Shown here piece by piece: positions 11,666 through 20,437 of a stretch of DNA of 64,000 bases. The notes beneath the pieces were generated by a model, which saw only the letters and a list, made by a program, of their open reading frames with translations, was not told where the DNA came from and did not search any database. The stretch spans positions 1,626,875-1,690,874 of the forward strand of contig NZ_AP018929.1 of NCBI RefSeq assembly GCF_008326425.1. The letters run 5' to 3'. The translations under genes and the position numbers were made by a program. Within the stretch, counting starts at the first letter, position 1; every line of letters starts with the position of its first letter. This stretch comes from Sulfuracidifex tepidarius. GTDB taxonomy: Archaea; Thermoproteota; Thermoprotei_A; Sulfolobales; Sulfolobaceae.

Positions 11666-13334
11666 CCATTTCAATTAATGTGCTTGTCTCCCTCATGGTG
11701 TATTCTTGTCCATTTTCCTGTATTTTCCCGTGTTTGAAAAGTGGTTTTCCCTCTTCTTTTCTCACCTTTAATTCTTTGGAGAAGAAATTCAACGTACATC
11801 TTATATTTCCCCTTTGAAATTGTATCCATCCATCTCCGTAACCTATCTTGACTTTTCTATCGCACTTATTAGTAATGAAATTCCTCCTTATACTGATCAA
11901 GGTTATGTAAGCACTCAGTAACTCATTGTCAATCTTCCAGCTTAGTTTAGACGACATGAAAGTTGATTCAGCTTGTGGATCAGTTGTCTGTCCATTGTCT
12001 TTTTTCCTTCCTTCTCTTACTCCTTGTATTATAGAAGAATCTGAAAAGTCAGAGAAATATAAAAATGGATTAGTTTCTCCGTACTCTTCCCCCATGAATA
12101 ACATTGGGATATAAGGCGAGAGAATGTATAAGGCAGCCATCGCTACGTTCTTCTCTTTATCAACAAGAATCGAGATCCTCTCTCCATTACCTCTATTCCC
12201 TACCTGATCATGATTTTGGATGTATACTATGAAACGACATCCGTCCAAATCGCCTACCTTAGCGCCGAATACTTTATCCCTGAAAGGTGAGTAAACTCCA
12301 TCATAAACAAAGACGTCATTGAGGCTCTTAATTACGTGATCTAATTTCCCAAAATCCTGATAATATCCATCTCTCTCTTTCGTAACATAAGAATGGATTG
12401 CATGATGAAAGTCATCAGTCCATTGAGAATCTATACCATAACCACATTGAGCCTTTTCCCTCACTATCTTGGGATCGTTTAAATCACTCTCAGCTATAAC
12501 AATTTTACCCATCTGATGTACCTTCTCAGCTATTTCTTCAAGAATGTTAACTGGTGACATGTCGAAAATTGCATGTATAGCATCCAGCCTGAAACCGTCA
12601 ATGTCAAAGTATTTGATCCAATACTCTACATTAGATAATATCATTTCCCTTACCATATCGCTGCCTTTGCCATCCAGGTTGAAAGATAACCCCCAAGGTG
12701 ATCTGTACACAGAGGAGAAATAAGGACCTAATTTACCCAGGTAGTTCCCTTCAGGCCCAACGTGGTTGTAGATAACGTCTAACAGGATAAACATGCCTCT
12801 TTTGTGAACTTCATCTACCATCCTCCGGAAGGAGTAAGGTCCGCCGTAAGAGTTCTGAACGGCGAATAGGAAAGTCCCATCATATCCCCATCCTCTATTC
12901 CCTGGGAACTGACCTATTGGCATTATCTCTATTACGTTTACTCCTAGTTCCTTTATGTAATCTAATTTCTCTATCACCCCGTCGAAGTTTCCCTTTTCTG
13001 TAAATGTCCCTACGTGTACCTCGTAAATGACCATGTCGTCTTTTCTGATATTCCGTTTCGAAAACCTTTCCTCCAGATCTATGACTTCAGAAGGTCCATG
13101 AACACCTTCAGGTTGAAATCTGGAGAACGGATCTGGAATCTTCTCGCTCCCATTAGTTTCTATTAAATATCTAATTCCTGGTCTGAAGTCAGCCTCTCCT
13201 TCAAAAATACCTCTGTCTTTTCTATCCAACTCAATTTTAGTCCCATCTGTCGTGATTATAGATATCTTATTTATATTAGGAGCCCAATAAGAGAATTCAA
13301 TTTTATTCCCAACTTTTTTATGACCGAATAGCAT
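11625..13334 (-). CDS. treZ: Malto-oligosyltrehalose trehalohydrolase (TreZ)
   Basis: GH13 enzyme that releases trehalose from maltooligosyl-trehalose, the second step of the TreY/TreZ pathway; about 569 aa, close to Sulfolobus TreZ. Motifs include DVIYNHVGPEGNY, GFRLDAIHAI (nucleophile Asp), IVIAESDLND (acid/base Glu) and YIQNHDQVGNRGNGER. ATG 13334 is chosen: a TATA-like AACTTAAG near 13366-13374 would place transcription start close to it; an ATG at 13361 is possible. The last residues (ARPGFEPGTSGL) are translated from the antisense strand of initiator tRNA-Met, and the TGA lies opposite its anticodon loop. No treY or treX is nearby. Confidence 0.93.
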   Translation of the reverse strand: MLFGHKKVGNKIEFSYWAPNINKISIITTDGTKIELDRKDRGIFEGEADFRPGIRYLIETNGSEKIPDPFSRFQPEGVHGPSEVIDLEERFSKRNIRKDDMVIYEVHVGTFTEKGNFDGVIEKLDYIKELGVNVIEIMPIGQFPGNRGWGYDGTFLFAVQNSYGGPYSFRRMVDEVHKRGMFILLDVIYNHVGPEGNYLGKLGPYFSSVYRSPWGLSFNLDGKGSDMVREMILSNVEYWIKYFDIDGFRLDAIHAIFDMSPVNILEEIAEKVHQMGKIVIAESDLNDPKIVREKAQCGYGIDSQWTDDFHHAIHSYVTKERDGYYQDFGKLDHVIKSLNDVFVYDGVYSPFRDKVFGAKVGDLDGCRFIVYIQNHDQVGNRGNGERISILVDKEKNVAMAALYILSPYIPMLFMGEEYGETNPFLYFSDFSDSSIIQGVREGRKKDNGQTTDPQAESTFMSSKLSWKIDNELLSAYITLISIRRNFITNKCDRKVKIGYGDGWIQFQRGNIRCTLNFFSKELKVRKEEGKPLFKHGKIQENGQEYTMRETSTLIEMVARPGFEPGTSGL

Positions 13335-13458
13335 CACTAAACATGAAATAATCAGCTCCATGTTACTTAAGTTTTGTAAAGGTATGCCAAGATATAGCTA
13401 CTCTTTTATATGAAAACGAATTACGATCATCTAAATGATGATATAAATAAAACTATGA

Positions 13459-14394
13459 TTGAGTGATATAGCGAGGCAGCCACTGATGTTATTTGCGGGA
13501 GTTGATCCAGGAAGTGAGAGCTATGCTTTCTCTATCATTAATGAAGTTGGAAATCAGGTTTCATATTTCGAGATTCCTACGCAGTCAATACCGCATTACT
13601 CTCTTTCTGCAGTGCGTAGGCTTTTGGATTACAAGCCTTACTGTATAGCTCTACCTTCAGGCCATGGTCTTCCCCTCGTCAGGGGTAACCAGTTAAACGA
13701 CGAATATATAGCACTTCTCACACTTTCAAAGTCTAAGGAAGGCCCTCTTCATTCGATATTGAATGCGTTCAGGTTCATGATAATTAATTCCTTCACTATT
13801 CCCTCCGTTGTAGAAATTGAATCGGTTCCGATTTACAGGAAGATATGGATAGATATGGGTACAGCAGACAAGGTAGCATCAGCATTCTTTTATAGGGCTT
13901 ACTTGTCGCTTTCAGACTTCGTGCTTTTAGAGATGGGTAGACACTTTTCTTCCATAATGGTAGTCAAGGATGGTAAAATCATAGACGGGTTTGGAGGGAC
14001 CGTGATACCAGGTCTAGCTTCGCCTGGAGCCATAGATGGAGAAGTTGTCTATCTGCTTAATAAGGCAGGAATTTCCGTGGATAAAGAAACTATTTATTCA
14101 GGTTCAAACGAGGAAAGATCAATAGAGATCTTAGAGATGATTTCTTCTTCCCTTGCCCATAAATACGATAGCAAAATAATAGTCTCTGGTCCTGCTAAGG
14201 ATAAGATATCTATCGGAGAGAAAATGAACCTTCCTTTTAAAGAAGCAGCTATTGGATCTGCAATGATAGCGTCTGGGATATGTGGATACGCTTATAGAGA
14301 TTACATTGATATGCTTAAAAGTAACGGTAATCCTGTTTCGTTCATGAGGTTGAAGGGATGGGACGAAGTTGTTTCTTGGATAAAGACGTTGTGA
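13459..14394 (+). CDS. DUF1464 protein, acetate/butyrate-kinase-like fold
   Basis: A 311-aa protein that I recognise as the archaeal DUF1464 family (distantly related to ASKHA kinases such as butyrate kinase). Support: N-terminal AGVDPGSESYAFSIIN, which resembles the phosphate-1 motif of ASKHA proteins, VLLEMGRHFSSIMVVKDGKI and GFGGTVIPGLASPGAIDGEV in the middle, and IVSGPAKDKI further on. Start is TTG 13459 (MSDIARQ) or ATG 13486. It overlaps the next gene by 37 bp and heads a four-gene cluster with a nucleotidyltransferase, a CitG-like enzyme and a phosphoesterase-like protein. The substrate is unknown. Confidence 0.75.
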   Translation: MSDIARQPLMLFAGVDPGSESYAFSIINEVGNQVSYFEIPTQSIPHYSLSAVRRLLDYKPYCIALPSGHGLPLVRGNQLNDEYIALLTLSKSKEGPLHSILNAFRFMIINSFTIPSVVEIESVPIYRKIWIDMGTADKVASAFFYRAYLSLSDFVLLEMGRHFSSIMVVKDGKIIDGFGGTVIPGLASPGAIDGEVVYLLNKAGISVDKETIYSGSNEERSIEILEMISSSLAHKYDSKIIVSGPAKDKISIGEKMNLPFKEAAIGSAMIASGICGYAYRDYIDMLKSNGNPVSFMRLKGWDEVVSWIKTL

Positions 14395-15269
14395 TAGATA
14401 AAGAAGGGAAAGGCATCTTCCAAGTCATAACGAACTATGATACAGCCAGGATGGGTTTCGTTTTCGCAATGCTGAAATATGAAAGAAATCAAAGCGGGTT
14501 GTGGAGAGGATACAGTAGAGTTCTGAAGAACTACGGGGTACATAATCTTGTTAAATTACCTCAAAAATTTGAATATCAACCATGTTTAGATGTAAGTTTT
14601 CCTATAGTCTATTCGTCAGAGATAGGAAAGCATCTAAAACCAGAAGAGGGGTTAGATAAAGTAATTAAGGGAAGAGTTAAGGAGGAGTTCTCAGATGTAA
14701 TACTTTCCATAGTGGATACTGTGGGATCTAGCGGACTAGGGATCGGAGGATCTATACTTACTGGTTTATATCATGGGAACTCCGACATAGACGTAATAGT
14801 ATATGGAAAGAGATCCTTAGAGGTTTACTTTTCCATGAGCCTCACGCCTGACAAGGAGTGGATCATCGAGACCTCTAGAAATTACGGAATATCATTAGAA
14901 CAGGCCAGAGAGCTTTACGATCCTAGAAGAAGGGGAATTATGATGGGTAAAAAGGTCTCAGTAAACTTCGTTGATGAGAGAACCCAAAAGCTGTGTGATA
15001 ACGTTTGCGTACAGAAGGGTAAAGTTAGCTTTGAAGCTTCAGTTGAAAAGGAACAAATTGAAGCTCTGTTCTATCCTTCCATAGTCAAATGCGATGGAAG
15101 CTCAGACTTGAAGATAAGTGAGATAGTTTCTTACGAAGGAATTTTTTCGTCTCTCCTATTTAATGGAGGAAGATTCCATGTTGAAGGGGTCTTGATGGAG
15201 TGCGATGACGGGAATAAGGTGATAATAGGTGACAGGAACTTTAGAGGAAATATTAGAAGAGTTATGTGA
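14358..15269 (+). CDS. Predicted nucleotidyltransferase (COG1665-like)
   Basis: A 303-aa protein with a clear polymerase-beta-type nucleotidyltransferase motif at residues 130-146: GGSILTGLYHGNSDIDV, that is, a G-S...SDIDV arrangement with the two metal-binding Asp. A conserved N-terminal domain precedes it, and a C-terminal region ends RNFRGNIRRVM. The architecture fits the archaeal family COG1665, whose function is unknown. It overlaps DUF1464 upstream (37 bp) and the CitG-like gene downstream (41 bp), so the three are probably co-translated. It could transfer a nucleotide-like group made by the CitG homologue; that is inference only. Confidence 0.75.
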   Translation: MGRSCFLDKDVVIDKEGKGIFQVITNYDTARMGFVFAMLKYERNQSGLWRGYSRVLKNYGVHNLVKLPQKFEYQPCLDVSFPIVYSSEIGKHLKPEEGLDKVIKGRVKEEFSDVILSIVDTVGSSGLGIGGSILTGLYHGNSDIDVIVYGKRSLEVYFSMSLTPDKEWIIETSRNYGISLEQARELYDPRRRGIMMGKKVSVNFVDERTQKLCDNVCVQKGKVSFEASVEKEQIEALFYPSIVKCDGSSDLKISEIVSYEGIFSSLLFNGGRFHVEGVLMECDDGNKVIIGDRNFRGNIRRVM

Positions 15270-16155
15270 GGAGGTCTCTCTAATTCTAGCTTCGTCCTCT
15301 TTAGAGGAGGCGTTAGTGAACAAACCAGGCAATGCGTCACGAAGGAAGGACATAAGGTCGGTAACATATATCTCGGTTCAGCAGAGTTCACTCTATCTCT
15401 CGTCAATATATAAGAAGGCATGTGTGATGGGGTATGCAGGCAGAGGCAAACCAATTTTCTCTCTTCTGGATCCAGCTAGATTCAGTTCCATTTTTGGCAG
15501 AGGGTTTGCGTTATTCGGTACCGCCATAACTCTTTTGCCGGTTTCCTTTGCGGCAATTCAGGTATCGAGCATAGACGAATTGATGGGAAAACTCAAGTCG
15601 CTAGTTCTTCTTCTTGACGAAAAGGAAGGGGAAGCTTTCATTCTCTCGCTCAGGTCAATGAATCCGTCATATAAGGGTAGATTAACGGGAGATATGGACA
15701 TCGGCTCTATAGAGGGCAAGACCTTACGTGAAATTCTGCTTTACTCTTCTAACTTCGACGAAGTAGCAAGGAATATTGTTCATGGATATTACCTAACTTA
15801 TCTGGGGTATAATGCGATAAAAGAACAAAAATGTGATTCCTTTGAACTGAACGTAAGACGGGCGTTCTTCAAGGTACTATCGTCTCAGCCGGACACTTTG
15901 ATCATGAAGAAATACGGGGCCCATGTATCAATCGAAATATCAAAAATGGCATCTCATATGAGTGAGTGCCCCTCCTGCGAGGAAATTGAGAACATGGACA
16001 AATACATGACGGAGAACGGGTTTAACCCTGGATCCACCGCAGATATAATAGCCTCTTCAATAGCTTTCTATCACTTAGAGAGGTGGTTCAGAGATAAGGC
16101 TATTGATGGTATCCGGCTTCCCCTGCCTAAGGGGTGCGATAGAGCAGGTAAATAG
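15229..16155 (+). CDS. Triphosphoribosyl-dephospho-CoA synthase family protein (CitG/MdcB-like)
   Basis: A 308-aa member of the CitG/MdcB family, which in bacteria condenses ATP and dephospho-CoA into the precursor of the citrate lyase/malonate decarboxylase prosthetic group. Family marks: VNKPGNASRRKD near residue 30, a helical middle, and near the end NPGSTADIIASSIAFYHLE, the conserved NPG(S/T)TAD motif. No citrate lyase or malonate decarboxylase genes are in the window, so the archaeal substrate is probably different. GTG start at 15229 overlaps the nucleotidyltransferase gene by 41 bp. Confidence 0.82.
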   Translation: MTGTLEEILEELCEEVSLILASSSLEEALVNKPGNASRRKDIRSVTYISVQQSSLYLSSIYKKACVMGYAGRGKPIFSLLDPARFSSIFGRGFALFGTAITLLPVSFAAIQVSSIDELMGKLKSLVLLLDEKEGEAFILSLRSMNPSYKGRLTGDMDIGSIEGKTLREILLYSSNFDEVARNIVHGYYLTYLGYNAIKEQKCDSFELNVRRAFFKVLSSQPDTLIMKKYGAHVSIEISKMASHMSECPSCEEIENMDKYMTENGFNPGSTADIIASSIAFYHLERWFRDKAIDGIRLPLPKGCDRAGK

Positions 16156-16156
16156 G

Positions 16157-16588
16157 TTGAACTTCGATGAGACAATAGGCCTTGGGGATATAGAATGTCC
16201 TCAACTCTTCAGAAACTTCCACGGAATACTTGGAGAGATGGACTCAGTGCATACATTCAAAGAGATGGATAGAAAAGGCATGCTCATCAAGGACCGCTTT
16301 TCTGTACTTTCGATAGACTTCTCAACGCATTATGTGATGTCTCACTTTCCACCATTAGGGTCTCACACCGGAAACATAATCGGAAAAGAGGAGGGTAACT
16401 CCAAAGTTACTGCGTCTTTGCTGAAAAATAAACCCAAAATTCTATTTCACGGTCATAGCGAGGCACAAGGAATAGGTGAGATAATGGGAACTACTGTTGT
16501 ATCTGTAGGAAGTCTTCTACGAGGCCATTATGTTATATTTGAAACTGATAACTTAGCGTTTGAACTCGGCAATCTCACATTTTCTTGA
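16157..16588 (+). CDS. Metallophosphoesterase-like protein, short, first metal motif not seen
   Basis: About 143 aa from TTG 16157, placed one base after the CitG-like stop; an in-frame TTG at 16103 would add 18 residues. The C-terminal half resembles Icc/COG2129-type phosphoesterases: YVMSHFPPLG, then FHGHSEAQGIG, then VVSVGSLLRGHYVIFETD, in the order SH-PP-G / GH-HE / PGS-RG-Y. The N-terminal DxH metal site expected 25-35 residues before GLGDIECP is missing from either start. It is therefore a short or degenerate member; catalysis is uncertain. It is the last gene of the DUF1464 cluster. Confidence 0.6.
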   Translation: MNFDETIGLGDIECPQLFRNFHGILGEMDSVHTFKEMDRKGMLIKDRFSVLSIDFSTHYVMSHFPPLGSHTGNIIGKEEGNSKVTASLLKNKPKILFHGHSEAQGIGEIMGTTVVSVGSLLRGHYVIFETDNLAFELGNLTFS

Positions 16589-16601
16589 AATTATCATGTT
16601 T

Positions 16602-17108
16602 TTAAAGGAGTGAAGCTGCCATCAAATAAGCGTCTTCGCCGTCAGCGTAATATCCCCTCAAGAGTTTGACTTTCTTATATCCGTTCTTTTCATACATACC
16701 GATGGCATTATCATTGCTTACTCTCACCTCAAGGTAAACCTCTTCTGCCTTGTATTTTTCTTTCATAGCTTTCATAGATTCTCTGAGGAGAGCAGTTCCT
16801 ATTCCCATCTTTCTGTAAGGACTTTCTACAGCTATGGAAACTATGTGCCCTTTCTTTACAATTGAAGGTATTTGCTTGAAGTTACTGAAGCCCCATTCTA
16901 TTCTAGGCATAACGTAACCAACCACATTATAATTTACAAGCCCCACAAAGAACGCTAACCCGTATTCCTTCAAATGTTCTACGAAGAAGTAATGTGGATA
17001 GTTTTCTGGTAGCGAGTCTCTGTTAATTCTGATTATTTGTTCTACGTCGTCCATTCTTGCGTTCCTTATTGTGAAGGACGAGCTTTTGTTGAATTCTGCA
17101 AACTCCAC
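16602..17108 (-). CDS. N-terminal acetyltransferase (Ard1/RimI type)
   Basis: A 168-aa GNAT-fold enzyme very like the Sulfolobus Ard1 N-alpha-acetyltransferase, which modifies Ser/Ala/Met N-termini of many proteins. The acetyl-CoA loop YRKMGIGTALL (about residues 97-107), VYLEVRVSNDNAIGMYEKNG and YYADGEDAYLM near the end are diagnostic. It is convergent with the gene at 16157 (13 bp gap) and divergent from coaBC, with 44 bp between start codons. Confidence 0.92.
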   Translation of the reverse strand: MEFAEFNKSSSFTIRNARMDDVEQIIRINRDSLPENYPHYFFVEHLKEYGLAFFVGLVNYNVVGYVMPRIEWGFSNFKQIPSIVKKGHIVSIAVESPYRKMGIGTALLRESMKAMKEKYKAEEVYLEVRVSNDNAIGMYEKNGYKKVKLLRGYYADGEDAYLMAASLL

Positions 17109-17152
17109 AGATTACGTTTTTATTGGAAGCTAATATATATGTGTCTGATCCA

Positions 17153-18379
17153 ATGGTACACCCTTCTAAGAAAATATTGCAAAGCAGAGGTCAATTATTC
17201 GGTAAACGCATCGTTTTGGGAGTAACTGCCAGTGTTTCCCTGTATAAGTCTTTGGATCTAGCTAGAGATTTGATGAGAAATGGGGCCGACATACACGTTG
17301 TCATGACTAGGGCAGCAGCGAAGCTAATTTCCCCCGAGATGTTTCGTTGGGCAACGGGGAACAACGTCGTGACAAAAATAACTGGAGAGATAGAACACGT
17401 GGAGCTCTCAGAGATGGACTCGATGGTAATAGCCCCTGCTACGATGAATACTTTAGTAAAGTTAGCTTACGGTATTTCCGACAACTCAGTATTACTGACT
17501 GCAATGAACTTTCTTGGAGAAAAGAAGACGGTATTTGTTGTCCCAGCCATGCATTTATCTATGTATCAGACTAACCAGTTGAATGAAGCAATACAGAAGC
17601 TTAGAGAAGACGGAATTGTAGTGCTTAAGCCTTACCTCAGAGAAGATGTTGCGCATTACCCAGACATTCCTCTAATGACTTGGGAAATATCCAGCGTATT
17701 GTTGAGAGGAAAAGACTTATCCAATTATAAGATCTTGGTTACTGCAGGTCCAACTAGAGAGTTCATGGATCCTGTGCGATTCATTAGTAACCCCAGTAGC
17801 GGAACTATGGGTGTAGCTATCGCTAATGAGGCGTACTTTAGAGGTGCTTCTGTTAGGCTTGTTCATGGACCACTGTCCACTCATCTGTCGCCTGTGATGT
17901 GGGACAGGAGAGAAGTTAGGACTACTCAGGAAATGATGGAAGAGGTGAAACGTGGGGTAGAAGAGGGATTCTCTATAGTGATACTAGCAGGCGCTCCTGC
18001 CGATTTCTCTTTCTCTACCAAGTTTGAAGGTAAGATAGATACCCATGGAGAAATCCCTAAGTTAGAGTTGACTAAAACTCCTAAGATATCTTCTGTCGCA
18101 GTAGGTAAAGCTTTCGTTGTTGGCTTCTCAGCAGAGACTGTGAACAGTGAGGTAGAGTTATTGGAGAAAGCCAAAGCTAAGATGAATAGACACGGCTTTG
18201 ATATCATCATTACAAATAACGTATCGAGAAGCGACATAGGCTTTAACTCTACTCAAAACGAAGTTACGGTCATTACTAAGAAGAGACAGATCAAGCTTGA
18301 TAAGGATGATAAAGTAATTATAGCCAGAAGAATTTTAGATATAGTAAAGGACGAGGTAGAAGAAGGTAGAAGAGTTTAA
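17153..18379 (+). CDS. coaBC: Bifunctional phosphopantothenoylcysteine decarboxylase/phosphopantothenate-cysteine ligase
   Basis: Coenzyme A biosynthesis; about 408 aa, normal for archaeal CoaBC. The N-terminal flavoprotein (CoaC) half shows GVTASVSLYKSLDLARDLM and IAPATMNTLVKLAYGISDN; PAMHLSMYQT replaces the more usual PAMN motif. The C-terminal CoaB half has VTAGPTREFMDPVRFISNPS, SSGTMGVAIANEA and the AGAPADFSF block. ATG 17153 is preferred to the TTG ten codons upstream, since homologues begin shortly before the conserved KxxxSR...GKRI segment. tRNA-His follows by 31 bp. Confidence 0.93.
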   Translation: MVHPSKKILQSRGQLFGKRIVLGVTASVSLYKSLDLARDLMRNGADIHVVMTRAAAKLISPEMFRWATGNNVVTKITGEIEHVELSEMDSMVIAPATMNTLVKLAYGISDNSVLLTAMNFLGEKKTVFVVPAMHLSMYQTNQLNEAIQKLREDGIVVLKPYLREDVAHYPDIPLMTWEISSVLLRGKDLSNYKILVTAGPTREFMDPVRFISNPSSGTMGVAIANEAYFRGASVRLVHGPLSTHLSPVMWDRREVRTTQEMMEEVKRGVEEGFSIVILAGAPADFSFSTKFEGKIDTHGEIPKLELTKTPKISSVAVGKAFVVGFSAETVNSEVELLEKAKAKMNRHGFDIIITNNVSRSDIGFNSTQNEVTVITKKRQIKLDKDDKVIIARRILDIVKDEVEEGRRV

Positions 18380-18410
18380 AAATTATTAAGAAGTTAGTTT
18401 TAATGGCGTG

Positions 18411-18484
18411 GCTCGAGTAGCTCAGCTTGGGAGAGCGCTGGGCTGTGGACCCAGAGGTCCCGGGTTCAATCCCCGGCTCGAGCC
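18411..18484 (+). tRNA. tRNA-His (GTG)
   Basis: Acceptor GCTCGAG pairs with CTCGAGC, discriminator C at 18484; the base before (G at 18410) supplies the G(-1) that identifies tRNA-His. D-arm GCTC-AGCTTGGGA-GAGC; anticodon stem TGGGC/CCAGA-like with loop TGTGGAC region giving anticodon GTG; T-arm CCGGG-TTCAATC-CCCGG. A TATA-like GTTTAAAAATT lies about 37 bp upstream. The 3' part overlaps a minus-strand integrase remnant, as at an attL of an SSV-type element. Confidence 0.95.
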
Positions 18485-18676
18485 CTGTATTAGGGGGGTA
18501 CCCCCTAAGACCCCCGATTTCAATTTCTCGTAAGTTTGAACCACGTCAGCTAAAGGACCAATGTAACGTTCCTTTGCGTTACCGTCCTCATACTCTAGCT
18601 TGTAAACGTAATACCTACCTTTCCTTTCCCTCAAGATGTAATCCCCGAATTTATAGCGGCGTTGTTTTTCCCTCAT
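18422..18676 (-). pseudogene. SSV-type integrase N-terminal fragment, int(N), at tRNA-His
   Basis: From ATG 18676 (an in-frame start at 18703 is possible) this encodes about 84 aa. [20 protein letters not shown] and [19 protein letters not shown] match the N-terminus of the SSV1 integrase almost residue for residue. The frame then runs antisense into tRNA-His and stops there. SSV-type elements carry their attachment site inside int, so integration splits int and leaves this N-terminal piece next to the intact tRNA. The catalytic domain, int(C), is not found in the window. A near-identical fragment lies at tRNA-Val (58358-58588). Confidence 0.88.
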
Positions 18677-18792
18677 TTTCACGCCTAGTATTATGGTTGT
18701 CAAAAAAACACGTTTATAAAAGTTGGCAACACGTCAATTTTTGCCTACAAAAAGTATAGTTGAAATGAGATAGAAAAGAATCCTCAGTAGTA
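18505..18792 (-). repeat. Left copy of the int(N) repeat (inverted relative to 58243-58530)
   Basis: Read on the minus strand, this stretch matches 58243-58530 on the plus strand by eye. It covers most of the int(N) coding part and about 90-110 bp upstream, with shared blocks such as TCTCATTTCAACT, TTTTTGTAGGCAAAAATTG and CAACCATAATACTA. The TATA-like TTATAAACG is in both. The copies lie about 40 kb apart in opposite orientation, each at the 3' end of a different tRNA gene. Boundaries are approximate. Confidence 0.8.
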
Positions 18793-19071
18793 ATAGTAAA
18801 AAAGTAGTATTACTTATCGTAATCTGTAAAGTGTGAAATGTGCTATGATATTGCGGGTCATTCAGGAGTCAATCACGAATTCAGTTTATTTATCGAAATA
18901 GAACGAATTTAATTGAACACTCTTACATGGACTGGGCAAGGATTCGAGCTTAACAATTTCCTTTATTTAATCTATTTTTACCATAATTACAATTTGCAAT
19001 GGAAACCTGAATCGTCCATACTGGATGAAAAGCTACAATACCCTTAAAAGTTTCAGTATAAGTACTAATAT
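18704..19071. other. Gene-free stretch after int(N)
   Basis: 368 bp without a credible gene. The first about 90 bp are the shared upstream part of the int(N) repeat, with its TATA-like box. The rest is AT-rich and unrecognised, probably eroded remains of the integrated element. I looked for a second copy of the tRNA-His 3' end (an attR) and for the integrase C-terminal part and found neither. The last 50 bp should hold the promoter for the next gene (TATA-like CTTAAAAG near 19043-19050). Confidence 0.5.
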
Positions 19072-20436
19072 ATGGGTAAATTATTCGGTACTGACGGAGT
19101 AAGAGGTATTATAAACAAAGAGTTAACAGTGGATTTAGCGCTTAAGTTAGGCAAGGCAATTGGAACTTATTTCGGTAAAAACTCTAACGTTATGATAGGT
19201 AGGGATGCACGAGCAGGGGGAGACATGTTCATGAGGGTCGTTGAAGGCGCGTTGCTTAGTACTGGAGTCAATGTGTATGAAGCTGGATATGGAGCTACTC
19301 CTGCTTTACAGTACGGAGTGAAGACATTGGGATACGATGGTGGAGTGATAGTAACTGCGAGTCATAATCCTCCAGAATACAACGGAATAAAGGTACTTTC
19401 TAACCAAGGTATAGAAATAGAGAGGGAAGAAGAGAAGAAAATAGAGGATATATACTTCGAGGATAGGTTCAACTCCTCGGATTGGACGTCGCTTAAGTAC
19501 GACGTGAGAAAAGAAACTAGGGTTCTTGACACTTATGTTAAGGGGGTCCTCTCTCACGTTGACGTCGAAAAGATCAGAAAGAAGAACTACCGTGTTCTTA
19601 TAGACTCAGCTAACAGCGTAGGTGGATTGGCAACCCCGATTGTCGCTAGGGAACTCGGATGCAGGGTGTTCACGCTGAACGGTAATTTGGATCCTCTATT
19701 TCCAGCCAGATACCCAGAGCCTACCTTCGAGTCCATACACGATACTGCAGAGGTAGCTAAAGTACTGAAGGCAGATCTTGGCGTGACTCATGACGGCGAC
19801 GCAGATAGGGCAATCTTCATAGACTCACAAGGTACAATACAATGGGGAGACAGGAGTGCATCCCTTCTCTCTTATTGGGCACATGTGAAGAATCCAAACC
19901 TACCTCCTAGGGTATTCACGGCGGTCTCCAGCTCCAGTTTGGTGGAAGAATTTCTCTCGAAGTTCGGTCTCGAGGTAAGGTGGACTAAGGTAGGAAGTGT
20001 TGATATAGCCCACACTTTGATGAAAGAGAAGGGTGTAGCAGGGTTCGAAGAAAACGGGGGCTTCATGTACCCTCCCCACCAGTACGTAAGGGATGGGGCT
20101 ATGTCAATGGCTTTAATGCTTGAACTCATGGCGAGCGAAAACGAGTCCTCAGCTTCACTTTTCGACAGATTACCCAAATACTATCTAGTGAAGACTAAGG
20201 TAAGGCTAACAGACAACATCGACGTTGAGAAGATATATAAAGAAATTGAAGATAAATACACTAACTCTGGTAAAATATTAACAATTGACGGAGTGAAAGT
20301 TACAGCTAGCGACTATTGGTTCCTTGTAAGAAAGAGCGGTACAGAACCGATAATAAGGGTTTTGGTTGAGGCTAAGGATCAATCAAAAGCTTCAAAAATA
20401 GCGGAGGAACTTGTGTCCTTCGTAGGTGGAAGCTGA
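19072..20436 (+). CDS. glmM: Phosphoglucosamine mutase/phosphomannomutase
   Basis: A 454-aa alpha-D-phosphohexomutase. Motifs: [15 protein letters not shown] at the N-terminus, the phosphoserine loop [14 protein letters not shown] (about residues 94-107), metal-binding [10 protein letters not shown], sugar-binding [10 protein letters not shown] and phosphate-binding [15 protein letters not shown]. Related Sulfolobus enzymes interconvert glucosamine and other hexose phosphates, supplying nucleotide-sugar synthesis. Which sugar is preferred cannot be read from the sequence. ATG 19072 fits the family start (MGKLFGTDG). The next gene starts 2 bp after the stop. Confidence 0.93.
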   Translation: MGKLFGTDGVRGIINKELTVDLALKLGKAIGTYFGKNSNVMIGRDARAGGDMFMRVVEGALLSTGVNVYEAGYGATPALQYGVKTLGYDGGVIVTASHNPPEYNGIKVLSNQGIEIEREEEKKIEDIYFEDRFNSSDWTSLKYDVRKETRVLDTYVKGVLSHVDVEKIRKKNYRVLIDSANSVGGLATPIVARELGCRVFTLNGNLDPLFPARYPEPTFESIHDTAEVAKVLKADLGVTHDGDADRAIFIDSQGTIQWGDRSASLLSYWAHVKNPNLPPRVFTAVSSSSLVEEFLSKFGLEVRWTKVGSVDIAHTLMKEKGVAGFEENGGFMYPPHQYVRDGAMSMALMLELMASENESSASLFDRLPKYYLVKTKVRLTDNIDVEKIYKEIEDKYTNSGKILTIDGVKVTASDYWFLVRKSGTEPIIRVLVEAKDQSKASKIAEELVSFVGGS

Positions 20437-20437
20437 A

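Noticed and set aside
18840-18960. attR-like copy of the tRNA-His 3' end
   Set aside because: ATTCGAGC near 18942 resembles part of the tRNA, but only a few bases match and the T-arm is missing.
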